Shown here: piece after piece, positions 38,200 through 48,760 of the stretch
How positions within the stretch are numbered: position 1 is the first letter of the stretch
How the letters are laid out: the number at the start of each line of letters is the position of its first letter
Source of the DNA: Siniperca chuatsi
Taxonomy: Eukaryota; Chordata; Actinopteri; Centrarchiformes; Sinipercidae
Assembly: GCF_020085105.1 (NCBI RefSeq)
Contig: NC_058043.1
Span: 8,690,667-8,754,666 of the forward strand
Direction: 5' to 3'
DNA: 64,000 nucleotides
Program-made: the position numbers and the translations under genes
Notes under the pieces: model-generated
Told to the model about the DNA's origin: nothing
The model's database searches: none
What the model saw: the letters and a program-made list of their open reading frames with translations, nothing else

Positions 38200-39100
38200 A
38201 TCAGATAAGATGCTGCACTGTCTTATGGAAGGTTAAAAGTTGTTTGCATGGTTTCATTTTGTTGTGTTGTGGCTTAAAATGTTTTGATTAGTTAGGCGTG
38301 AGTGCTGCATTACTCTTCATTTTTGTCATGATATTCCAGCTCCCTTCCAGCCTCATCCCGTCTTCTTGCATCAATAACCTTACCACCACCTTATGAAGCA
38401 TTTGTTCATTATAAACATTTTGTACATTTAATTTAAATGTGTAGTTATGTGTACAAAGACAATTTGATACTTTTGAAAATACCTGAAACTCAGTGTCATA
38501 ACAACTGACAAAACAATTAGTAAAAACCTGATGTTCGGGAGATACATGTTTTTCAAGGGTTTCTGACAGTGATGATACAGTATGAGCCAGGATGGGTGCA
38601 ATACTATACTTGCACAGAGGAAAAACAGGGTTTGAAAGAGAAGGAGGAATCGGTGCTTCTGATTTTAGTGAGCGGAAAAGCAGAGACAAGGAGGACACCC
38701 AGCATATTTCCTGCTGTCACTGGTTTTTTTGTCTGCTTCCTGGGGTGAGGCCACATCGAATAAAGAACTGCTGAAGCTACCAAAGAGCAGCAGTAAAGCT
38801 GGTTATTCATGATACTATGAGATAAAAATAATACACTAATTGGATTGTACATACATTGTTATTTACTTGTACAACATTGCTATGGTTGCAAAGCTGGAAC
38901 ACTGTGCCAGACACTGGTGTGTATCGAAGGGGAAGTCACTGTGTTGACTGTAGGGTGACTAAGCACTTTTAACATTGTCCTGTATTGTGAGTTTCAAATG
39001 CTTGATCCCTCAGCAGTCACGGCATGTATCCTTGTATATTGTTCACCTGGTTTTGTTGTGATGTTTTGTTTTAAAGGATAAAGCTGGTAATATTCTACAT
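38200..39100. other. Intergenic, no gene seen
   Basis: Open frames on both strands here are short and show no domain or splice support. Confidence 0.5.
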
Positions 39101-39109
39101 CTTTAGCGA

Positions 39110-39670
39110 TGATAATGGCGGGGCTCTAGGGATGGCAATGTCAGTCTGTTGCTTTGGTCTAGACTGGAATATACAGGAATATCCTTAAGACCTATCTGAC
39201 AGATTATGAAATGTTGTACAGACATTAACAGTCCCTAGAGGATTAATCCTACCAACTTTAGTGATCCCTGAATGTTCCTCTAACGCAACCATGAGGTTGA
39301 CGTTTGTGGTTTTAAGCGAAATGTCTGATGATGAAGTGTAAAAATCATGTTACTCTTCACCTAGCGCCATCATCAGGTCAAACTCTTAATTTTTCTAATA
39401 CTTCGATTTGGACCAAATACCTGCAAAACTAATGTCATTTCCATCAGCCTCAGCTGTAGTTTGCGTTTAGTACTAATTAGCAAATGTTAGCATGCTAACA
39501 CATTAAAGTTAAGGTGTGTTAGCTAGGCTGTTAGCTGCTCTCCTCAATACTTTCAGCTTGTCTGCCTGTGGACACGAATATGGATTTTTAGCAAATATTA
39601 GTCAAACTGGAGTATTTAGTGCTTTTTGTGGGGAACTACTTTGAGCTGTGGATTTGTCAAAAACCAAACT
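39110..39670 (+). mobile_element. Interspersed repeat, copy 1
   Basis: It contains GTACAGACATTAACAGTCCC, GATTAATCCTACCAACTTT, AACCATGAGGTTGACG, GCGAAATGTCT and TTAGCATGCTAACA, blocks familiar from an abundant fish repeat. A related, more degraded copy in the same orientation is at 58965-59230 (CGATGTCTG, GGTGACCCCCTGACC, CCTCTAGCTC). Confidence 0.6.
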
Positions 39671-40547
39671 AGAGCGTCCATGGTTATGGTAATAAAAGAA
39701 CATGTCATCCATCATTTTTCCGGGGGCTGGGTTTGGAGAATGATTGATGACTTAAATATCACTACTACTTGAGGAAAAACGGCAAACCCCTCCTCTCTGT
39801 AATACGCTGTCTGTCTACATAAGTAAGATGAATAACTGATGAGTGCATATGCTGTTTGTGACCGTGTTTTCTTCTTCCAGAGGATTTCACAAGTTAATCA
39901 AAGCATCTTTTCAATACAGTTCTTTTGAAGTAGACACAAGAAACCCTCTCTTTTGATGCAGAAAAGGCACAGTTCAAGCCTCTGGCACGACAGCAGTCCA
40001 GGGTACAATGAAATAGTGGAACCACATTTTATTATGTACTGGTCCACACCCCTGCCAGGATAATGCCTTGGTCATTCACTGCTGCCACGACTGTGAATGC
40101 AATCGTTAAGTCTATCCACAAAAACTGCTACTTTGTAAAATGTGAACAATGCAACACTTCAACATGAGACCACATATCAAATGAATGGTTGACAAACTTT
40201 TACAGGTTTCTGCTCCACTGTCTCAATGAACCCATTCAGTTACCCATTCAAGGTCAAAAACATGTTGATCACTTTCCTGAGAATTTCTGATGGTAGGCAC
40301 CCTATTGGATTGTTTTTTCATGAAAGAAGGTTTCCCATTATTTTGCACAGCTTACAAAAAGAGCCCCAGAACAATAGACAATGACGGAAAGAGAGTCAGG
40401 AGGCGAAGAATGCAGCTGATTGTATCTTTATCAGTCGCCATTTCAGTCTACAAACTGAATTAACCACATTGTATACTTCTTGAATTACCTTTTTCATGAG
40501 CCTGTCTTAACAAAATAGCACATTAATAACACAGACTTATGGGTTTA

Positions 40548-41075
40548 ATGTCATAGATTTGGGGTTTTGTCCTGTCTCCTGTTTTATTTTGTAGTGTTCT
40601 CCTCTCCTCCTGTGTCTTGTGATTTTACTTCCTGTCTTTGTTTGCTTTCCCTCCAGTTTAGATTGTTGGCCCCACGTTGATTAATTGCACCTGTGTCTTG
40701 TTGTCTGCCCTTCCTAAATGTATTTAGTCCGTGTTTTTTCCTTTGTTCAGTGTCAGTTCGTTGTCATTATCATTTGCATCAGCAGTGGTGTGTGGTTTAG
40801 ATGTCAGGTGTCCCAGCCTTGTTTCTTGTGCTTCTTCTGAGTCTCTTGGATTTATTTCTGCATTTGCTTGGACCTCGCCTGGATTTTTGGATTTCATTTA
40901 TTGCCTGCTCCTTGTCTGATTTGTTTACCTGTCTTGGACTGCCCTCCCGATTTGGACCTTTGCCTGCCTACGTGTAAGCCTTTCCCCGAAATAAATTAAT
41001 GAACTGCATCTGCTCTGCCTCTAAGTCTGCATTTGGGTCCTATTCCTTGTGTTCCCTGCTCCCTTGCGTGTCATC
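40548..41075 (+). mobile_element. Interspersed repeat, LTR-like, copy 2
   Basis: Same family as 9040-9597, opposite orientation: AATGTCATAGATTTGG, CCTGTTTTATTTTGTAGTG, CTTTGTTTGCTTTCCCTCC, CTGCATTTGGGTCC. An AAATAAATTAAT block near the end could act as a polyadenylation signal. The 62-codon open frame inside is not a gene. Confidence 0.6.
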
Positions 41076-41081
41076 CACAAG

Positions 41082-41112
41082 ACACTTAAGGTTTCTCAAA
41101 AACCTTAAGTGT
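41082..41112. repeat. Perfect inverted repeat, 13-bp stem, 5-nt loop
   Basis: ACACTTAAGGTTT, then CTCAA, then AAACCTTAAGTGT, directly after the LTR-like repeat and downstream of the complement-regulator gene. Confidence 0.9.
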
Positions 41113-41457
41113 TTCTCAATAAAATACTGCAATACTTCATAATACATGGAGGCAATGTTAAAGTGTTTTGTCCAGTTTATAACATAAATAATGTACAAAA
41201 TAGTAATAAAATTGGCATTAAATATTTACAATTGTTTGTTTAAAAAAACAAAAGAAACATCATTACAAAAAGTGCTTTTCATCATTGGACGTTAACTTAA
41301 ATTATGATACTTTTACTCAACAGATTTGATTATCTGCCATTTGAAGTGCCATAACATTAAAGTCAGTTTTGTTTTGTTTTTTCACCCATCAACTCAGAGA
41401 GGCACTGCTACACTACTACAGCTTGCTGGCACGTCCTCCCTGGGTCATAGATGCTCT

Positions 41458-44400
41458 TTAACAGATAGGCGCGGTTCCATTTGCGGAGCTGGTGTTGACA
41501 AGAAATGAAGAGAAAACTGTTAAGGTTGAGCTTCATTCACACAGTGGTGCAAAAAAGGAAAATAGCACACCATTCATGTTTTATTGGCTATTTGTAATAT
41601 CTATTTCATGTTCCCACTTAAACTGTATGTTAGCTTTTTTTTTTCCTGAGAAGTAAAGTGAACAACAAACAATTCTTCAATATGGTTTTTAGAGGTATTT
41701 TGGTTGTTTTATGGTAATTGCTCTTGATAGCAGTAAAAACACAGGAATTGATAGGTACCTTAGTCAGGCAGGCAATCTAAAGATTTTGGAACTGTAATAA
41801 CTCCGGCTTCAGGTCTTCTCCGGTGTCATATGAGCTATAGTGTCATCAAATAAGGAATTTGTGTCAGAATTATTGAGCATTTGTCAGAATTGTATTAGTT
41901 AACCAAATGGTGTTTTATTGCATACTTAATTAAAACTTTGAGAGAATTATTTTTTTGTAAAGTAAGCTTTAACCTTGATTATAATATATAAAGAGCAATT
42001 CATGTTTAAGGAAAGTTTCTCTGGCATTTGGTTTATCTGGTTTACAAGTGAAATTCACAAGATAAATATCAAGTTCGCAGTTAAAAGCTTGTGTTAAAAG
42101 TGCCTTCATCTCTGGACTCAAATTCAGGTCACATAAATGTCTAATGAACCTGCTGCAGAGTTAGCTATTTAGAAGTTACTGCATATTACTTTGACCTGTT
42201 TGTTACTGTGCATTTAAGAGCAGAATGTGCAAAGAGAAAAAGCAACAGAAGGATAAAAAGCATAATCAAGTATGAGTCATGAATTAAAAATTAAACATTG
42301 GATCTCACCCTTTTTTCTTCAGAAGTAACTTGTATAAACCGAAAACTATAGATACACCTGTAAAGAAAATAAATTAAAATGATTGTATTTCAACTGTAAA
42401 CTTTAGTTAGTGTGTGAAGTCCAAAGAGAAAAGTTGTACATTACCTAGTAGAATGACTATCAGGCTGATTATAGCAGGTGTATATCCTGAAAGACACATG
42501 CAAAATTAAATGTAGAGCAAAAATAATCACCCATGTAAACATCTTGATGGGACTGGGGTTCAATAACTCACCAATATCCTTGTTAGTATCTACAGCCCCA
42601 TAATGCTTGTCTGCATGTATAAAACAGTTTTATTAGTATGCAAACAATTTCAACTACCACAGATAACATGATTGACTCAGGCTACATCAGAAACATTATC
42701 AACACATACAAGAAGGTCTGTTACACAATGAGCATCTCATTTACTGATTTTAAAGCCACTTATCTGTACAATGTTTGTAGATTATAGCATCTTTCAAATT
42801 ATTTTGCTCATATGTGCTTGTAGGTAGAAAAGGTTATATGTATGTTGGATCAGTGAGGGGGAAGAAGATTAAAAGCATGAATATATTAACTGGGACGGGG
42901 ACTGAGCGAGGGAGACACATGTCCCAGTATATGAAATGACAGTTCTTTTACAGACAGTAAAACATTAAAACCATTGTTAAAAATTACAAGGCAAACTTAG
43001 AGCAATACATTTGAGTTAAAGGAATAGTTTCACATTAAATGAGAAGATTGATACTACTCTCATACGTGTCTATTAAATATGAAGCTATAGCCAGCAGCTG
43101 GTTAGCTTATCTTAGCATAAAGACTGGAAACAGAGGGAAACAGCTAGCCTGAAAAAATGAAACTCACTAATTAACATGTTATATCTCATTTGTTTAATCT
43201 ATGCAAAATCGAAAGTGTGAAAAAAACTATTTCCCATTTTATGGGGGGTTATGAGCCGAATTATATCTTGGCTGTGAGCAGTAGCTTCCGGGAGTCTCCG
43301 CTGGTTGCCTTCAACTGCTCAGACCCAAGAAATAGCTCAGTACATTACCCCTCATAAAACAGCAAATTGTTGTTTTTATCCTTCTGTTCATCTGACTCCC
43401 TGCCAGAAAGCAAATAAGCGTATTTCCCTATTTGTTAAGTTAAATTTGTTAGTTCAAGTATTCCAGGAAATGTCTACAAATGTAACTGAATCACTAAGAA
43501 TCCCATTTACTGAGTAATTTCAACTACTGTCCATTACTTTCCCATTATGACCAGTTTCAAAGTATTAAATCTTGTGTTTGACTTACAGATCCATTTTAGT
43601 TATTATTATATATTTTTTCATCCCACAAATCTTTCTTCCCTCCACTGAAACAACCAGGTAATTTAACTGAAATAACAAACAGACCACATAGACATAAATC
43701 ACACAAAGCTCAGAAGTCTACATGTTTCTAAAGTTTAGAGGTATATTGTACCAAGAATTGCTTGGGAAGCATCTGCTCATGGGAGGTACAGAAACAATCC
43801 ATGGAACAGAAGTCTGTTATTAAATTTTAGCTTGTAATCATGCAACTTCCAAATGGAAAGAAGATTCAAACTTGACTGCTTCTTCGTTCAATTGTTCAAT
43901 ACCTTGAGATGAAGATGATGTTACACTGGTTGTAGTAGCGTTGTCTTTGGCTGACAAAATGTCTCTGCCACCTTTGAACAGAAAGATCAGAATGATTCTT
44001 AATTCTTCTTTGGACAGGATAAAAGTGATTCGTCAAGCAGAGAAGACTTCTGAGATGCATGCAGCATACACATAATCCATTCTTGCTGCCAAGTGCTGTT
44101 ACATGCTGATCTGCTTCTGTACCTTGCACTGAAGGTATGACAGTTGGTGCTGTAGTGGTTGTGATAGTTTTATCTCTGTGAGCTGTGGGTGTGGCAGATG
44201 AATCTGTAGAAGTGGACGCTTCTGTGACATGGAAAATAATAATTGTTGTCAAAATATTTTTGCCACCTATAAAGGAAAGTCTTCTTAATCTACATGCTGA
44301 TCTGCTTCCGTACCTTGCACTGAAGGTAAGACAGTTGGTGCTGTAGTGGTTGTGATAGTTTTATCTCTGTGAGCTGTGGGTGTGGCAGATGAATCTGTAG

Positions 44401-46926
44401 AAGTGGACGCTTCTGTGACATGGAAAATAATAATTGTTGTCAAAATATTTTTGCCACCTATAAAGGAAAGTCTTCTTAATCTACTGGATTCCTTCTAGTG
44501 ACAGAGGTACAGTGAAAATGATTGAATATCTATCAATTATTATCTTTAAATTCTTCAGTGTAAAAATATTTTAAGGATTTCTGTTTGTAAAATATTTCTA
44601 TACCTTGTGCTGGAGGTGTAGACGTTGGTGTTGCCATTTTTGTTGTAATTCTACCTTCTGTTGTCACACCTATGAATAAGAACACTACTGAATTTATCTG
44701 GGGTTAAAAAAATATTGTTCATCTGCCATTTAGGAGACTGGTGGTGGAGCATGCATACAGATTTCATTTTACATGCAGAATGTGCTGTGTCTACAAATGA
44801 AAGTTATGCATCAGTAACATGCTTCTTGTTGTACAGACATGAATGGTGAATAGAAACATTTTGTAAAGCTTGAATACTGCTTCATAAAAGAGCTAGGAGA
44901 AGAGTCTGTAGAGAAGGGTTTAAGTGATGATGTTTAAACTTGCCAGCAGTGTATTCAATGCTGAGTGTTCTCAGTGACACCTTAGCAACACCTACAGTAT
45001 GTGCACTGTATTCTATTTAATACAGTAGATAAATATTGCATTTGGGTGCTTGAAAGTACACTGCAAACTCACTACTGATCTTACAAACCTCTGTTGCCCA
45101 TTAAGGATTGGGAAGTTATCGAAAGACCACGCACATGGTTTTGCATGTCTTACAAATCATGCACTGATTACATGGCAACATTTCAAAGCATAACAGAGGT
45201 TTTCTGACTGATTTATTACATTCCAAGCAACCACTGTTTTATAGTTATTTCCCTACAGTATGAAAAACTTACAGAGCTTTGAAACTTGCTTAAAACTTGC
45301 TTCGTCAGGGCATTCACAACACTTTGTTGTTCTTTTTTTCAGTTTCATTTTCAGACAATTTACTTTACCTGGTTAATGCAATGCTAGTAGTAGTTGGACA
45401 AAGTTTGCTCACAACTGCTTTATAAATGTATAATTGTAAGGAACTTTTATCCAAAGCGCTTTCAAATTTTGCCTCTTATTCACACACTCACAACAATGGT
45501 GCTGGCTATTGGAGCCATCGGGAGTAATTTGGGGTTCAGTGTCTTTCACGTCGACATGACATGAGGAGCTGGGGATTGAACCCTAAACCGTGTGATCAGT
45601 GGACGACCCGCTCTACCTCCTGAGCCACAGCCGCCACATAGGGATATCATACAGTGTTAACATAACTGACAAAAAATAAAGATAACAAATGTTAACTTGA
45701 CGGTATAATGCTTAAGTCAGTACCTGCGAGCTGATATTCATATTGCAGTGAAATGAATGGAAAGCATTGGCTGTATAAAAGACTGGAAATCTATCTACAA
45801 ATGTATGATTCGAAAATGGTCTGCAGTAATGCAAAGAGTATTTGTAAATAATGGGTTAAAACATACCTACATAAAACTACCTATGTGGTCCTTACATTAA
45901 ATAACTTGAACAATAATTGATATGCATTAAGAAATATTGTTGTGTAAAACACATGGATGGAGTGTGCTTACCTTGGCATTCAGGAGGCTGAGAATCGTAT
46001 TTACCAGTTTCTCTGCACATAATGCTATCTTTCCCAATGAGGGTGTGTCCTTCATTACAGATGTACTGTACGATGTCTCCATATTTTGGGAAATTGTGAG
46101 AATCCCATGAGTTTCTGCCATTGGTCACATCACTCGGTTTATCACATGTTACAACTGAGGAATCACACAAACAGGTGTTTTCACATATTATTTTCACAAC
46201 ATAATTTAGCATAAAAATAAATAATCCATATTGTTGTCATATAAACTGTGCTACTTGCTGACGGATACAGAGACTGAGAAGAGAGAAAAAGCACACATAA
46301 AGTCTGGGCACAGAGGAAGAAGAACAACTTCACAAAGACAGAAAAAACAAAACCACTGCTCTGTAAGCCATGTGTTAAAATGACTCATGCAAGAGAAGAA
46401 ATGTAGAAATGTACCAAAACAGTAGTTTTAATGCTTCTGGCTGTGGCTTCAAAAAATACAATATAAGAGAAATTTACTTTCACACTTGGCTGCTCTCCTA
46501 CTCCACCCTGCCGCATAGCACTGTTTGAAGCTTGATCCCCTAATCTGGTAACTGTTGAAAGACAGAGGAAAATAAAGCAGGAATTAATATTGTAGAGACA
46601 TGATTTTGTTATGCAATGGGAAAGAAATTTCAACATTGGAATTCAATTCTCACAGAGTGTGTGTCAACAACTCTCTCAATGTTTCAAGACTATTTTGTTT
46701 TCTTTAGATACGTTTTCCATTAGCAAATCCACCTTGACTTCAGTCATCTAGGTCTATTTGCCAGCAGCACTGTTTGGAAGACAACTGTTGGCTGTACAGC
46801 AAAAAGATATACTTTGTGGTTTGTATGTAAATGAACATGAACATTACGGCTGTGACAGTTTGTCTGCATTCCCTTAGTGTTTCCAAATATTATTCCCCTG
46901 CCCTGTGTCTCCTATCTCTCCCCTGT

Positions 46927-46982
<56 letters not shown>

Positions 46983-48760
46983 AGGCGAGGCTACTCCTCC
47001 TGACTCTGTCCACTGACTCCTGACTCCACCGCTCTCACTCACCTGAGATCCTTCACCCAATCACTCCTCTCAGCCGACACACCTGCCAACCATTGCTTTT
47101 GCTAAAGCATTCCGTCTGTTCTTGTTCTGTGTCGTGTTATATCCGCCATACGCTCCTCGTTTGCTCCTGCCTGTCTGTCTGCCACATGTCTCTCAGCCAT
47201 GGCATCGTCGCCACCATTACCTCACCTACCTGCTTACCTCTTCTGGATCTTCATCCCAGTCTCGCCAAGCTCCACCACCATACCTTCACGTCCTCGCTGC
47301 CAGCTCTGGATCCCAAGCCCTGGTCTCCATCCACTTCCCCTTTCTTTAATAAATCTCTTTATATTCCTACCCCTTGTCTGAGTCCTGCACTTGAGCCCAA
47401 CCGTTTAGTAAAACGTAACACTGCTGAGTGCTCCCTGTGTGTTGTCACCGGAGCTGCTCCACTTGCTTCTCAAAATCTAAGACATGTAATTCAACCAGAG
47501 TGCAAATAGATAGGAGGATATGATACCATTTACATTTATACTCACCCTTTATCACAAACTACTCTTATTACAGCACCAAACAGGGTACCAGCGCTGGTAT
47601 TAAAGCTCATATTCGGTTGAGGTGTAGGGGGACCACAGTCCTTCCCTGTAATATAAAAACACACAATAGAACATTGCTGCTGCACTTTTATGCTAGGACA
47701 TTAACCCCATAATGGCAGAATAATGACTGTTGGTTGTCAACAGTAGAAGACTGTGTTTGATAAAAGTGTCAGTAGAGTTATAATAAAAGTAGACAGGACT
47801 CACTTTTGCAGGTGAGATCTGATTCAGTCCAATTTCCATCAATGCATTTTATAATATCAGAGCCACTTTCGGTAACATATCCTTTAGCACACTCTAAAGT
47901 GACTTCAGAACCCTCTGGAAAATCATTCTTTAGAAGTGATGCGTCGGTCAAGACAATATTTGGCCTTCCCTGAGGTGTAGGACAGTTGGCTGGGGAAAAA
48001 AGATACAAAGAGGGAACATCAACAGCGACATCGTTTTGTTTCAAAATCAGGCATGATGATCCAGCTGCAGTCAATAAAACAGTAAACCTGAAAGCCTCTA
48101 ATGTGAAGAAATAAGTAAATAAATAAAGCTAATATCAGACTTACCATATAGTCACTTTGAGATTACACAATACATGTGAGAAAATGTGCGCTGGACTTTC
48201 AGTTTGTGAATGCCTAATTTGCACATGCAAGCTTTTGTCTTTAGTGAAAAAACACTTTCTAATAATATGTTGAAAACACTGCTGAATAAAATGCAGTCCA
48301 GTAGAACACCATCACTAACTATGACCTCAGTGCTAAAACATATAAATTAAATTAACACCTCTATGAAAGTCTCAACAAAACCTGAACATTATAAAAGTAG
48401 ACTTTATGGCAGAACAGTTGTATTTGATTGCATCATACTGTACAGGTGTACAAGTTAGTATAGAGTAATCTTATTGGTTTTTAAAAAGGTTTTAAAATCA
48501 CCAATGTTAAATTTGTATGATTTTCTGCATAATTTCATAGAAGCTGACATTACAGTAAGTGACAGTTATTTTTCTGTGGAGTTGACAGAAAATGCAGCCT
48601 ACTGGAACTCTCATGTGACTTCGTATGTTGATAATTATTATCTCATAAACCAGACTGCGAGGCTGATGTTATACTGACCTGCTGCCTTCATGACCAAGAG
48701 GTATAGTAACAGCAGACATTTGACTCTTCGCTCTCCACGTGTGTCCAGTAAAACTTCCAT
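41458..48760 (-). CDS. CD46/Tecrem-like membrane complement regulator (complete, 13 exons, 372 aa)
   Basis: Exons (minus): 48760-48679 signal peptide; 47989-47804 CCP1; 47645-47546 and 46551-46478 CCP2, split; 46154-45972 CCP3; 44669-44604, 44412-44314, 44221-44123 and 43971-43903 Ser/Thr/Pro stalk; 42610-42572; 42486-42445 and 42357-42309 transmembrane; 41488-41458 tail and stop. Every junction is GT-AG and phases agree. Each CCP shows four cysteines and a GY or GH turn: CCP1 28-89 (ANCPTP, LECAKGY, IIKC, TCK), CCP2 90-147 (DCGPP, VCDKGYQI, WSRRAAKCE), CCP3 148-208 (VTCDKP, YICNEGHTL, PPECQ). The stalk (209-319) is O-glycosylation-rich; the helix is about 335-357, followed by KKK and a short tail ending in Cys. 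Proteins of this plan (CD46, CD55, fish Tecrem) protect own cells by inactivating C3b/C4b or decaying convertase. The transmembrane end argues against a GPI-anchored CD55. Activity itself is inferred from family and position. Confidence 0.85.
43015..43430 (+). mobile_element. TTAAAGGAATAGTTT-type MITE, copy 1
   Basis: GTTAAAGGAATAGTTT, GATTGATACTACTCTCAT, AGCCAGCAGCTGGTTAGCTT and AGACTGGAAACAGAGGGAAA match a highly repeated fish element; a second copy lies at 57245-57665. This one is inside the intron between exons 9 and 10 of the complement regulator. The right end is unclear. Confidence 0.7.
44102..44483 (-). repeat. 191-bp tandem duplication containing a stalk exon
   Basis: 44102-44292 and 44293-44483 are near-identical; I find two base differences. 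Each unit holds one 99-bp, phase 1-1 exon of the complement regulator plus its splice sites, encoding EASTSTDSSATPTAHRDK and the residues after it. The frame is kept when both copies are spliced in, adding 33 residues to the stalk. Confidence 0.93.
45420..45642 (-). mobile_element. tRNA-derived SINE
   Basis: Read on the minus strand it starts with GGCGGCTGTGGCTCAGGAGG TAGAGC (A-box like), continues through a spacer to GGGTTCAATCCCCAGC (B-box like), and then runs into an unrelated body (ACTGAACCCCAAATTACTC). This is the layout of a tRNA-headed SINE. It sits in the intron between exons 5 and 6 of the complement regulator. Confidence 0.65.
46931..46981. repeat. (GT)n microsatellite
   Basis: About 25 GT units, directly abutting the repeat at 46982-47425. 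Confidence 0.97.
46982..47425 (+). mobile_element. LTR-like interspersed repeat in an intron of the complement regulator
   Basis: A C/T-rich non-coding body is followed by TTTCTTTAATAAATCTCTTT, GTCTGAGTCCTGCACTTG and AAACGTAACACTG. An AATAAA followed by a GAGTCCTGCACTTG-type end is typical of a family of solo-LTR-like fish repeats. The open frames in it (up to 138 codons) are by-products of the C-rich sequence. Confidence 0.5.

Noticed and set aside
43896-44252. 118-codon single-exon reading of the stalk region, minus strand
   Set aside because: It reads through real splice sites; the exon structure given for the complement regulator explains it better.
45420-45642. A functional tRNA gene
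   Set aside because: Only box A- and box B-like blocks are present, with a non-tRNA body and no cloverleaf; a SINE explains it.
47093-47509. 138-codon open frame, plus strand
   Set aside because: Part of an LTR-like, C/T-rich repeat inside an intron.
41458-48760. Identity as GPI-anchored CD55
   Set aside because: The 3' exons encode a transmembrane helix followed by lysines and a tail, and there are three CCP domains rather than four.
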